Assembly (NCBI GenBank): GCA_033964015.1
Contig: CM066917.1
Coordinates: 31,199,951 to 31,263,950, forward strand
Length of the DNA: 64,000 nt
Direction: 5' to 3'
DNA from: Scolanthus callimorphus
Taxonomy: Eukaryota > Cnidaria > Anthozoa > Actiniaria > Edwardsiidae
Below the pieces are notes generated by a model. It searched no databases. It was not told the DNA's origin and saw nothing but the letters and a program-made list of their open reading frames with translations. Shown here piece by piece: positions 36,901 through 48,245 of the stretch. Each line of letters opens with the position of its first letter. Position 1 is the first letter of the stretch. Both the position numbers and the translations under genes were made by a program.

Positions 36901-38959
36901 TTATGGCTTGACTCCACCAGCTCAGCCAACATTTACCAGTAGAAAACTGATGAACAATAAAATGTTGATCAGTAACCGCATAAACGACCTTTAGAACTGC
37001 GCCAGAGTTTCGGAGATCCGCCACAGATAGAACACAAAGGCGGCAAAGCTTAAAGCACTTGGCGCTCTGAATATTAATAAGCAAGTTTTAAGTGCGTTTC
37101 GTTTTTACAAGCCATCTAGTTCCTTTATACTTTGTTATCTTTTTCTATTTCATGGACACCGCAAATATTTGTTGTTTTTATATACTCTACTAACATTTTA
37201 TTCAGTTTTTATTCAATTATTTACCCTAAAACGCGATTTTTGCCTTCGTGAAGAGTTGCTTGACGTTTGAAACACTTTAATTGGGATAAGCTTTCGCTAA
37301 CATAATACAGGAAACACGATCAATTCGTAAGAGGATAAAAAGAATTCGTAATCATGCAAGGAATCGATCTATTTATTCTATACTCTTATTTTAAATCAAA
37401 GAAGCCAAGAATTTATTTCCCGTGGATATCCAACTTAGCAAAACCACGAAAACAAGGATCGTGTGTATGCCTTGTTATGAGATCGTTGTGTGTCATTAGA
37501 GGTTACTTATAGTTTCATAGATTGTTTTACATTTATAACCTCAGCTAATCTCTACTAATAGAAAGTGGCCGCTAATGCATTCTGCCGTTCTCATTTTAAT
37601 TTGTCAAATCCAACCAAACATTGCCACAAATACTTTTGAATTATTCATAGATTGTCCTGTATGATCGAGTTAAAATTGACTCAATGCGCGTTTAAATTAT
37701 AGATTTCACCAGACGGTTGATGCCTAAGGAAAGAGAGGTCGCAATTCGCACGCATTACGACGATAAGCGGAGCCGATAAAACAATAAATAAATCATTAGG
37801 CGATATGATAACCTTAATGGCAATAAATATACAGTAACTGAGTAAAGGCACCAATCGGAACGTACATAGGGCGTTTGGGGTTTGTATAGTTTTTTTAGTT
37901 GAAATTAAATTGATATCCGTCTTTGAAATGAGAATTTAAGTTTTAGAAATTAACTGATTAGCATTCTTGGAAAATAATAGCACAACCTCAGGTCAAATAG
38001 CGATGTTCTGATAACCTCCCAAAACAAATCGACGCTGACTTTTGGTTTTCGGTCTCAAAAAAATAGTCTCAGACAGCCGCCATTTTATCAGCCTAGCAAC
38101 ATATTGGGTCAGAGAAAACATCCATTTCCATCGGCTGATTTAGAGAATATAGTGCGATATTCTCGATTGAATTCGGTAGTTCAAGTGTGTGGCGGCCACC
38201 AAGTTGATCACAGAAACAATCACACATTTTTCAAGGCGTTTTATTACCCTCAAATTCGGTAAGACCGATATAACAAAACACGAAAGGCAAACAAAATCGT
38301 ACGGAAATACTCATCAAATGAGCGCTACACGACAAGATGGCCGACATAAAGGCACGTGGCACGCGCAAAGCATGACGGTTCACCTGAGGTTTTCCCTCAG
38401 GTACTTTGTTTGTACATTGGTATTTCGATATTGCTAAACGTAATTTCTCTTCTACTGTCGAATGCAAACAATAACAAAGGAATGGCTGACTATCAGCGTA
38501 TCAGCAAAATCGGCGGTATTCATTAATCACCCTGCCCTACAAAATGTAAACGAAGAAAATTAAAAAAAGCTTCATCGAAAATTCGGAACCCCATTACGCC
38601 AAGACCAAGCCATCGACGTGCCGAGGTTAATCACGAACCATGCTCTGGAATGTTCTGGGAAACTCTTTAGTAGATGATCGGCAAGTAATAGACTGCTTCT
38701 AGACGATGTCCGGAGTATAGGACTCGGTTTTAATAAAAAAAAGGCAAAAAAATCACAATATTCTATTAGGCCATAGACCACAGAGGAGAAAGCGCGGAGT
38801 GCACCATGGGAAATCAGGAAAAGGTGGCGGGGAAAAAGATAGAGGAAAAGGTGAAATTCATAGAGTTCTTCACATCTATATTTAGTATCCACCAAATCAA
38901 TGGATATCCAATTCCGCGCGCTCTGATTGGTTTCGGAAACTCGGAATATATTCACTGCG

Positions 38960-39782
38960 TACGCGCGAGCTTCGGTGTCGATCGCTTCTAGGCAATATTG
39001 ACAAGAATTTCATATTTTATCCAACTGACTACATTGGTGAATACATAAAACAGCCATCCCCCTCAGGGTCGATCAACAGTGTGGCAGGATATACACCTCG
39101 ACGTCTGGGTATATATCCACACTATCTCCCCTTCGGTGAATAGTCGTATAATATGATTACTTTAGAAAAAGAAAAGATTGGGATTTACGCATTCTAGTGG
39201 AGATTCTTCCCCTACGAATCTAAATATCCGCTGTTTAACAGTCATAATACAACTGCAAGCGCGTTCGCGTCTATTCATAATGAAGTGTACGTAGGGATTT
39301 ATATATAGCTAAAAATATAATCTATGGAGATATATACTCCAGACGTCACATTACCTAAGAACGTCGCACCGCAAATAGCCTGAGAGAAGAGTTCTTCTGA
39401 TTTAAAATGATTTTTAATCTCCTAACCTCACGTGCAGTAGAAGTGTAGTGATAGTGGTCCGGTCTGGTCTGTACTGTACTGTGGCTGTGGTCAAACAAAG
39501 TGAACTAAGAACTTCACAAAGGCTGTGGTTCGATTCTCCAAAATATCAAAGGGCTCTTTTAATCAAACCCAATTCGTCCCAATTGTTATTCAAATATTCC
39601 CCAAATGCCCCCTTAAAGGAGATGAATATGTGGTGAATGTATTCATAGTCAAGGTATATATCCTGCCACTATTCATCGACCCTGAGGGGAGCAGTTGTGT
39701 TAGTATTCACAAACTCAAGTGGATGAAATATGAAATTATTGCCTAGAAACGTTTGCGATAAACACCGAAGCTCACGCGCGAC
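38960..39782. mobile_element. Fold-back element, about 0.8 kb
   Basis: The left arm (ACGCGCGAGCTTCGGTGT, CTAGGCAATA, CCCTCAGGGTCGAT, GGCAGGATATA) is matched in reverse order and strand by the right arm (TATATCCTGCCA, ATCGACCCTGAGGG, TATTGCCTAG, ACACCGAAGCTCACGCGCG). Arms are about 160 bp with modest divergence. Confidence 0.7.
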
Positions 39783-40189
39783 ACAAAACATGTTGCTGCC
39801 ATGGCAACATTGATCTAGATCTGTTACAGCCACGGACGATAAGAAAAGGAAAGTCTGTAAGTTAAATAAATGAAAGAGAGCAAGACGATGTCAGATTTTC
39901 TTGCATCTCTTGTGTATTTCTATTGAGTGGAGACGCTTGTAGTTCCGCTTGGAGAGAAAAGTACATTGGATTTCATGCTAGAAAATTAAACCCCAGGAAA
40001 TAAGTCAAACTGGGCAAGACAATCACCAGATAAACAAGGAGCAAGTACTTTTTAATTTGATTTCAAGAGGTGGGATATTATAATCAAAAAGAGACCATTC
40101 TCATACGGTATTCCCCGCGTTGAAAACATTTTGGCTTGTCCGCCGTAGCAATAGTAACTAGGAAAGTAGAACAATGAATGCGGGGTCGG

Positions 40190-40287
40190 TGAATTTAGGC
40201 AACGTTTCGAGCTTTTACTCCGGCTGAAGAACAGCCCTGAAGAAGACCCGAAGTAAAACCTCGAAACGTTGGCTAAATTCCTGTTTA
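40190..40287. mobile_element. Short palindromic element
   Basis: AACGTTTCGAGCTTTTAC faces GTAAAACCTCGAAACGTT across a spacer of about 45 bp. A small MITE or remnant. Confidence 0.55.
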
Positions 40288-40549
40288 GTCCCTTAGTTCC
40301 TGTCGTATCTTAAGAACGATACAATTATAGCGCTTATGACAAAGTCTTGACTCGGCTGACAAAACGGGCGATGACATTTATCTTAAATAATGGGTGTGGC
40401 TGTCATTTAAAGGACCCGTTTCTGACGTGATTTGTTTTTATCAAAGATTAACGTCATTTCTCCGTCGTGAAAAGACGTATTGAAAGACTCTGGTGTTAAC
40501 CTCCATTTCCCTACTGATTAAGTGGATTCAATGAATATAAAATTGAACA

Positions 40550-41353
40550 ATGTCTTCTACTGAAGAATCGAAATTTACTCGTGTCGCAAGGAACACTGCC
40601 AGTGTTTCAGACGATTCATTTTTTAGCATTTCTGAGATAAAAGAACATGCGACTGCGAAGAGTTCTTGGAAGGAAAATGGATGTTCCGCGAAGTATGCTC
40701 GATCAGCTTTCTATTCCACGAAATCATTTCACAGTGTTACAAAATCTTCTTCCACTGAGGCAGTCGCTGGTGTACGAACTCATACGCGTTTACCTCGAGA
40801 AGATTCAGATGAAAGAGCTAGGAAGAGTTCAGAAGAAAACGAGGAGGCAGTCCAAGGATACAATGATAATGGTGGTCAAGAAAATGCAGCTTCTTCGCCT
40901 AATACAGCTGCTTTGCAAACGCACAGTTATTGGCCAGATTTGGAAGCCAAGGACGAACCGTTATTTAAAACTGCGAGCACACAGTTCCCGTCCCCGTCAA
41001 CCCTAGCCTCGTTTTTTGATGACTCATTCATGTTACAAGAAAAGAACAATTTTTTTAAACCTATAAGCACAGATACAAAGCTTCCAAACACAGCACGCTG
41101 GAGCTTCGACTGGGACGAAGGGGCTGAATTATTTCCCGATTTCTTTCCAAGAAGTACAACTGCTACTAAACTGAGTTACGAAGCAACTTGGCGGTCTTTG
41201 GACCCTAACAGGGAATATGCTGTTGCTCGCCAAGCGATCAAGAACACGATTTTCCACGAGAACCAAGATGATAGTACAGAAACTGAATCCGAAGCTCGTA
41301 AAGTCATAAAATCGTACATGCAATTTTTTGGCTCTAATGCGAATTCTCCCTGA
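40550..41353 (+). CDS. Uncharacterised intrinsically disordered protein, paralogue 2
   Basis: An intact single-exon frame of 267 codons, with ATG at 40550 preceded by an A/T-rich TATAAAATTGAAC. Ser/Glu/Asn-rich and largely disordered up to residue 175. It shares with the gene at 25923 the motif SFDWDEGAELFPDFF (185-199) and, about 57 residues on, ESEARKVIKSYMQFFG (246-261). Both proteins also place Lys/Ser-rich tracts near residues 40-75 and end shortly after the last motif. There is no signal peptide or recognised domain. A poly(A) signal AATAAA follows at 41468-41473. The family appears undescribed as far as I can tell; function unknown. Confidence 0.78.
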   Translation: MSSTEESKFTRVARNTASVSDDSFFSISEIKEHATAKSSWKENGCSAKYARSAFYSTKSFHSVTKSSSTEAVAGVRTHTRLPREDSDERARKSSEENEEAVQGYNDNGGQENAASSPNTAALQTHSYWPDLEAKDEPLFKTASTQFPSPSTLASFFDDSFMLQEKNNFFKPISTDTKLPNTARWSFDWDEGAELFPDFFPRSTTATKLSYEATWRSLDPNREYAVARQAIKNTIFHENQDDSTETESEARKVIKSYMQFFGSNANSP

Positions 41354-41467
41354 AAAAAACTGAGACATTTCACTACAGAAATTCCTGCAAGACTTTAATT
41401 GTGTTCTGATGCTTTACCCTGTTCTAAAATTGACTTCCCTAACACGGACTATTCATTTTTGTAATAC

Positions 41468-41473
41468 AATAAA
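41468..41473 (+). terminator. Poly(A) signal of paralogue 2
   Basis: AATAAA, 115 nt past the stop codon, in an A/T-rich context. Confidence 0.6.
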
Positions 41474-41479
41474 AATACT

Positions 41480-42120
41480 TATGATTTCCAAGGCCGATTT
41501 AATCTAAAATGAATACTGTCTACCTGAATGTTTTAAATTGTCATGAAAGCAATTCGGACAGCTGTTCAGGATGTTTAAGATACAAACGTGATAAAAAGTG
41601 TGAAATACAAACGTTACATTTATCTTAAACAATTCACTGTCGCAGCTTGGTAGCAATGCATGAGTTACGGGTACCTTTTCACTAATGAGCCGGAGGGCTG
41701 AGTTAAATCTTTGCGGTTATCTATGCATTCCCAGAGGGCAGATTTCATTAACCATGTGGTTTTGGCAGCCTTTCTCCTATCTTGGAATCCATAACACTTT
41801 AGAAATCTCGAAACACCTTGCTTGCAAAATGTTGGAATTTCGTGCATTAAAAAAATAATATAGGATTGTTGAAAACATGTTTCCACATAACTAGCTAGGG
41901 TGCTTATTAGTATAATTTATACACCCATCTTTATACTTATACGTTATTTCAATTGATTAGAAGGTAGCCTGCTTGCCAGGCAGTAGAGAGTTGCTTTACG
42001 GCTTGAAACCCAGGGGCCGCCATCTTGGATTTCGGAGCGCGCGCTGTCTGACCTCGATTGTTCTCCTCGCCCCAGGCCGCGCGCGTTCCAAAATTAAATG
42101 AGTGAACATTTTGAACATGA
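41480..42120. other. Intergenic, no gene seen
   Basis: No exon recognised. A CG-rich patch at 42005-42095 (GGAGCGCGCGCTGTCTGACC) stands out from the AT-rich surroundings. Confidence 0.4.
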
Positions 42121-42122
42121 CC

Positions 42123-42466
42123 TCCAACTTAAAATGAGGATTATCATCAATTGTTAAATGGCCTTGAAATGAGGATTATCATCATTTGGGGGACATAACT
42201 ATATTACTATTATCTTTGCAATGTATATAAATGAACATCATCCAAAATAGACCGAACCCCCCCCCCCCCCCCAAAAAAAAAAAAAAAAAAACAGCCCCTG
42301 ACCCTCACCCTAACCACCCTTAACAGCGCTCCCTACTACAAGTGTACTACTTCAACCTACAACCATGTGGGGCACTTGCGCATGTCAAATAACCATGTCA
42401 CCAGAATCAGATGATAATCATTCATTTCAAGACCATTTAACAATTGATGATAATCCTCATTTTACG
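42123..42466. mobile_element. Inverted-repeat element with C/A-run spacer
   Basis: Left AAAATGAGGATTATCATCAA...TTAAATGGCCTTGAAATG is matched in reverse at 42420-42466 (CATTTCAAGACCATTTAA...TTGATGATAATCCTCATTTT). The spacer contains a C-run followed by an A-run (about 42257-42291). Confidence 0.7.
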
Positions 42467-42502
42467 TTTCGAGACCATGTTGACATTTTTAAAGGCCCAT
42501 CA

Positions 42503-42607
42503 CCAACCGAGAGCCTTTGCGGACTCTTAGCCAGTCAGAGCGCCACCCGAAAAACAATGGATCAATTTGAAAACAAAAGAAAACGGGGCGCAAAGGCTCT
42601 CGGTTGG
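42503..42607. mobile_element. Short MITE, family D, copy 1
   Basis: The ends CCAACCGAGAGCCTTTGCG and CGCAAAGGCTCTCGGTTGG are perfect inverse complements 19 bp long around a spacer of about 67 bp. A second copy in opposite orientation starts at 63908 and runs off the window. Confidence 0.8.
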
Positions 42608-42609
42608 CG

Positions 42610-44660
42610 ACGAAAGAAATTCATGTTGGAATCATTATTATATAAAACAGACACTTTGCAGTCCGTCTCACGCGGTTGTTATGGGACGCAGAAAAAGGTT
42701 AGAAACGGGCTTGATCTGTAATAGCAAAAAGAACTTGGACAAATCACTTCGAACATGCTACTCTTACATAATTTTCTCCTCTTCTTCCCCTGCACTCTCA
42801 TTGACATCCCGTGGCAGCGGTCCACTTAATTGCGTGACTGCTGTCATTGGATGTCCTTGTTAATGCATTTCACTCCTTTCCAATGTTTTTTTCGGGGTTC
42901 CATTAATTGTATTTTTATTAATGGTATATACAATCCTTTTCACATTCAATTTTTTTTTAGACTTACCCTTTTAATAAAGCTTTTGTTATAACATTTTCCT
43001 AATGTAAACTCCCACCCATTTTATTTTTAATACTTTTTAATCTTTTTATGTTATTTTTATATCTTATGCATATATAACTTTATGGTTCTTGAAATGTAGT
43101 TTTAGTTCTTTGAAATGTAAGCGCATTGAGGCGTTCAGCAAAATGCGTATTTTAAGTAAGGGTCAGAGAAAGGACGCGAGTGTTCTATGGGATATAGACC
43201 ACTAATGAACAAAAATCTGCGAGCGCGTTAGCGCGATCATTACTACAGAGCATTGTTCAGAGCAATACTTCATCCAAGGCTTTTTACAATAGTAGTGTCA
43301 ATCAAAGCCTTGTGAATGAAAAGGTCTGCCGACAAGGCGGTCGTTTGTTTTGACTGCATTCATTGTTCTAACTAATTTCCAAGTGTGTTTTGAGACGATA
43401 GCAGTTGAAACTGGCCATACCAAGTTGCTGACAGGTTTCGTTCCCGAAGTCAGGTAAGAAATGAAAAGATTCTATCGCAAGCTTTTGTAATGGATTCCTC
43501 GACTCCTATGGCCCAAGAAAAGGGAAAAACAGAAAAGCGTACATAAAATCTCGCTTTAGTTGTCAGAATTCGTAAATGCGTAAAAGTTTGGATCAAACAC
43601 CCGAAATTGAACTGAAGTTTAGAACGTTTAGCAGAACTCAGAAGTCGCATTATATGAGCGGAATATTTGGTAAAATATAATTTGAATTGATAATCTTTTT
43701 CTTCCAAGGGGCTTTCTTATGAGAATTGCAAGAGCGCTGTTGTTCGGGGCTTGCAAAATTCGAAGACGAAGTGCTCTCAATTCCTTTTAGCATTGAGACT
43801 TAAATGTTCCTCAAATTAATACAAGCCTCGAGACAGCCAAGAGTTGAGTGAATCAGACGATAAATTGATGCGAAAGGTGGAAGTTTTTCCCTTAAAATAC
43901 AGTACGTCATAACAGGAAAAGGGAATCAAAATGCAAAACGTTCGTGGAGAAACTTTAAGATATTTTGCTATGCTTAACTACAGAAAAAAAGCTATGTTCT
44001 TAGGGGGCTCTCGCATGCTTGCTGGCCACTTCTCATACTCATTATTATTCACGAGGATAACAGCCAATTGCAAGAGTGAAAATTGGGTCACGTGATGATA
44101 CTGGAAACCCGGTCCAGTACAATCTAAAAGCCGGGAGGGTATTGAAATCAGCAGGAAGAGCAGGGGCTTAATTAATTCTTTTCCAGTTGCTGCGGACTTG
44201 AAATACGGTCCAGTCCTCATTGTCGGATTTGAAATATTACTTCTCTGACAAGAAAATAGCTCCAATCGCAATCCAATTCCATCCTCTTGATAACAGGTCA
44301 AAACAACATAGAATTCCATTTGTCCAACACTTGAAAGGTTTTTCTATAAATCTGGAGGATTATTTTGATTACTACGGGCAAATATGCATGTGTTTTTACG
44401 GTTACTATTTTACTTATTTTATGTCCACGGTTGACGGATATTAAGCGAGCGAGAGCCCCTTTGTTCTTAATAGTTTTGCCTAATAAAACCTCGAATTCTT
44501 GTAAACGTGGTTATTATAAACAAAGAGTTCATTGCAATGTTGATAATGTGCTAATTTTGATTTGCTTTATTTTGTTATAGAAAGATGATGGAGACTTGTT
44601 AATAAAGGGCTATTTTGCAAAAGATGACAATGAAGTCAATGTTTTCCTTTATTTTTTAGA
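42610..44660. other. Intergenic with decayed repeats
   Basis: The phrase TGTAAGCGCATTGAGGCG near 43119 resembles 3' tails of invertebrate non-LTR or SINE repeats. Copies of the dispersed repeats seen at 10963 and 17550 lie inverted at 44165-44300. No exon was recognised. Confidence 0.4.
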
Positions 44661-44667
44661 GTTAGTT

Positions 44668-44922
44668 GTCTCAAGCGGCGAGGGAAGAACAGGGTGTGGT
44701 TTGTACATAGTCATTAGTATTCTGCTCATAGTCATTAGTATTCATGCTCATAGTCATTAGTATTCTCTATGTTGCACCTTGGTTTTCTTTGTTCTTCTTC
44801 AGGAGAACAATGAAATTTGCAAGGTGCAACTCAGAGAATATTAATGACTATGAGCATGAATACTAATGACTATGTACAAACCCCTAATTTTCCCTATTGT
44901 TCAATGCCCTCGCCGCTTGACG
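44668..44922. mobile_element. Fold-back element with 22-bp internal repeats
   Basis: The outer ends TCAAGCGGCGAGGG and CCCTCGCCGCTTGA face each other. Inner arms GTACATAGTCATTAGTATTC and their complement follow. The left arm holds three tandem copies of CTCATAGTCATTAGTATTC-like units; the right arm holds fewer. Confidence 0.72.
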
Positions 44923-45692
44923 CTTTAGTTTCTATGGGATATAGAGGACGCAAATGCCGGTTGCTGATTGGCTGAGTGGCATTGGTCATGTTCTAAAAAC
45001 AGTTATTATTATTACTTTTTCAGTCAAATTCCTTTGAAATCTCCTAGACAAGTCAATGATAAAATGGTTTGTTTGCGTCCCATGCTCGGTTGATTTACCT
45101 TTGGGAATCTACACGTCTAACTATTGGCTTGTAGAAAAATAACACTAAGCACATGACTGTTCAGCTGCAAAGAGCCTATACGCCACTCAAGAAATACAGC
45201 CAATCAGAACACAGGTAAGCCGTTGTATTTCGCTCTAAGACATTCGCACCTTCTGAGATAAGGACCACTCGAACCCAGAGCACCCCGAGCCACTGACGCA
45301 TGCGCGAGATTTGTTATAAAGCCGCTAACAGAAAGAACTGCGCACGCACCAACGGGTTTTTCGTCCATGCTTCCTTTTTTCGGCAAGTCCTTGGTCCTTG
45401 ACACACCAGTACCGATAACAATAGCTACACAAAGGAACAATAGAACGAACCAAAAGAATTGAATAGAGGACTCGTGGTGTGTCAAGACACCAAGGACAGG
45501 CCCCTTTCTCCATTTTCTCATTGCTGGCCATTCCTGTTATGTGTTTTCCGATTGCGTTTTCCTATACTGAGTTTGTTTGTCATGTTGTCTTGCTTTTCCT
45601 TTTGGAACAAACAAAACACTTTCCTGTCACTATCAGATTATATGTCAGAATTTGCACACAATGTGTAGTTGCAAATAAATAATATATACTCA

Positions 45693-45970
45693 CAGGGGCG
45701 TATCCAGGCCTTGTGTTCTTTGAAGCCGCCGCGGGACTGAAATAAAAATATCCTAGTTATTCGATATATATCACATGTACTATACTAATAACAACTATGC
45801 AAATAAATGCAGGCGCGGATTCGGCGCGGATTCAGCGCGGATCCAAGAATTTAACAAGGGGGGGTGACTATTACAAAGCTTAAGCAGACATACGAGAAAA
45901 ATGCGGTGACTTTTTATAAAGGATATGAAAAATTTTGCTCAAAAGGGGTGGGGGTGTGGATCCGCCCCTG
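45693..45970. mobile_element. hAT-like MITE remnant
   Basis: Starts CAGGGGCGTATCCAGG and ends GTGGATCCGCCCCTG, the CAGGGGCGGATC type of end common in hAT MITEs. Flanking 8-bp sequences do not match, so it is old or compound. The internal GCGCGGATTC motif is repeated three times (45812-45843). Confidence 0.6.
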
Positions 45971-46589
45971 AAATAAAATGCTCGTGCTTCACTTTATTTG
46001 CCGGATGAAGACAAAAAAGTAGCTAAATGGCTTCCTTTTTCAGAGATTATTTATTTTATTTTTAGTTTCGCCTTTACAGACTATATACAAACTAGCCAGG
46101 GGCACCACAACAGCGGTAAGCCAATTACTGTGGTCCCGGACATAGCCTGAAGCCATTTAGCGACAATGTATATGGCGAGCTAGGTCTACAAAATAGACAA
46201 TAGCGAATATATATACGGGTATTTTTAATACTTGGCGAAAAAATGGTAAGTGCTTTATTGGCTTACGGGCAGATACGCCCTGACTCCACATCTTGGCGAA
46301 TCTAGTAACCCAGCATGTGAATGCCATGTCACGTGCGCCATCTTAGCACACAAGTTTTCCTTTTTTCCTAGTATTATCCTGGAAAAGCTTCCTAGATCGT
46401 CATTTCTCCTGTTTTATTATTAGCTTATTGAACATTTTTTGTAATTTCTTTATTTATTCCATGCGCTGTGTATTATCTGAGCAAAGCTAAGGTTACATAA
46501 TAAACATTAAGAAGTTTTATGCATGCGCCGTAGAGCGTTAACGCTCTGGCCTTGTGCGCAGACAGGCACGAAAACGGATACGAGGGTTA

Positions 46590-46765
46590 GGCTGCGTACA
46601 CACTTGGTGCCCGGGCACAGCACCCGAGCACGGGCACTAATGTGAACACTCCAGTTTTTCGAGTGCCCAAGCCCAAATCCCGGCACAGCACTGGTGCCCG
46701 AGTACAAGGTCCGGACCTTGTACTCGGGCACTGCTAGTGCCCGGGCACCAAGTGTGTACGCAGCC
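46590..46765. mobile_element. PIF/Harbinger-type MITE, family E
   Basis: A 176-bp element with inverted ends GGCTGCGTACACACTTGGTG and the perfect complement at the right, continuing into GCCCGGGCAC. TTA flanks both sides (46587-46589, 46766-46768). The inside is a nest of GGCAC/GTGCC/CGGGCAC repeats, so the whole element is strongly self-complementary. Confidence 0.85.
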
Positions 46766-46769
46766 TTAG

Positions 46770-48060
46770 ACTATGTTTTCATACCTAGCGAGCAGGCAGG
46801 AAGAACTGTCAAAATGTGTTAAAACAAGCCAAGAAAAAAATCATCAAAACAGGAGCCACCAGAATCGCTTATATAATTTGTCGGCCTCTTTATTTCAAAA
46901 CAAACAAAGTAGAGTTCCAGAGTGTTTGTTCTTCAATCATACCTATCCCACTCGGCGAAAAGAGAAGAAACCTTTTTTTTCAACACTATTATATTTGTCA
47001 CCTTCTTTGATCCAAATGCGCTCTGTGATTTTGCCCTACGATCGGTCGATCGGTGCATTGGTATTTTTACCATGGTCTGCTAATGGAGCGAAGCGCTCCA
47101 CCAGCGTCGTGTTCATCGCCCCACTACACCATAGGTTTTCACAAATAAATATGTCATTTTATCCGTTCGTCACTGCGCTTATGGAGGATTTTCAAAATAT
47201 CAATGGCATCGAGAAATGAAAACGGCACGAAAATGTTAGTGAGCGCGCGCGCAAATCTTTCCAGCAATAAGCCTGAAAAACAAAGTTTGACTCAGAGTTG
47301 GGTGACGCACGTTTCGCTAGGCTGTTTCTCTGTTTTTGTTTCTATAACAAACTGTCTGGTAGAATTGCAGTTAAAAACAAAATACGGGAAGTTGTAGTAT
47401 CATTTTTGGAAACAAAACGAATATAGAGTTAGTAAACTATCGAGTGACCATCGCGCCAACTTCACTCTCGGTCATGTTGAACAATGACTTTTCTTTGGCC
47501 AGCCTCATCATGCTGCAAAATCATAAAACTCACTCAAAATGCGCTTTTACACTTTTTCTGTTCCCTTTTTTTGAAAATGTTAAAATTTAAGGCGAAATAA
47601 ATAACAATGAACTTGAGCTTGAGTTTTCTTCTATTATTCAGTTCCCTCGCTTGTGCTGACGTCTCTTGTTGTGTTCTCTGTCTGGTCGAGTTTCGGTTCA
47701 TTACCCTCGATTGCCAGGTGGTCCGCGCTATGTTTGATGTTTTGTCCAGGTTTGTTTGGTTGCCAAGCTACCAGTAAATACCTAGTAACTGGTACCCCAT
47801 TGGTTAACTATGAACAAGCCCATCACCTCTGCATTGTTCAGCTTCGACATACATATTCCCAAATGGCCGGAATACAACTTAGAAGAATAAAAATTCACCG
47901 ACGAAACCGGTGGTGGTATTTGTAAGCCTGACAAACGGCACACGGTAACTTGTGGGATACGTCCGTAAAATCGGGGTTTTTCTGGCAAGAAGGGGGCGTC
48001 CAGATAATTAAAACATAATTTTTATTCCATCGTTCTCGTGGATTGACAGGAAAGAAATCG
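46770..48060. other. Region upstream of the large secreted-protein gene
   Basis: The 148-codon frame at 46773-47219 begins at the MITE edge and has no domain; I treat it as chance. No TATA box was identified close to the presumed start of the gene at 48065. Confidence 0.4.
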
Positions 48061-48064
48061 AAAA

Positions 48065-48245
48065 ATGCGGCGGAGTTTTGAGCTGTGCGCAGGTTAGTGA
48101 TACAGGACATTTTTTGTTCAGTTTACTGTTCACTCTAGTTGAAATACATCGTATCTAATTACAATTTTGTTCTCCTTTCTGTTCAGCTCTTGCTCTTCTA
48201 CTTTGTTGGACAGAGATCGCTAGGGCTACTAATAACACTACGCAG
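48065..48245 (+). CDS. Signal-peptide exons 1 and 2
   Basis: Exon 1 (48065-48092, donor GCAG/gttagt, phase 1) joins exon 2 (48187-48245, acceptor CTGTTCAG, donor CGCAG/gtaggt, phase 0). Together they encode basic residues, a hydrophobic core AALALLLCW and a likely cleavage site after IARA, then TNNTTQ with an N-glycosylation sequon. The start is the first ATG of this frame after A-rich GAAAAATG. Confidence 0.8.

Larger units (their letters stand above)
31000..40520. other. Long gene-poor stretch with scattered repeats
   Basis: About 9.5 kb, mostly AT-rich, without any exon set I can support. Dispersed repeat cores lie at 32155-32172 and 32340-32358. An inverted-repeat element lies at 38960-39782 and a short palindrome at 40190-40287. 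The open frames here (31080, 31588, 34970, 38189, 38572) lack domains and splice context. Distal introns or regulatory DNA of neighbouring genes could be hidden here. Confidence 0.45.

Noticed and set aside
38572..38955. 127-codon minus-strand frame
   Set aside because: No homology-like motif, no conserved exon signals, and it abuts a fold-back element; treated as chance.
42365..42863. Open frames of 118 and 98 codons
   Set aside because: They read through a fold-back arm and the family D MITE; no protein-like features remain outside.
46773..47219. 148-codon open frame
   Set aside because: It starts at a MITE edge, shows no domain, signal peptide or splice context, and its composition resembles translated non-coding DNA.
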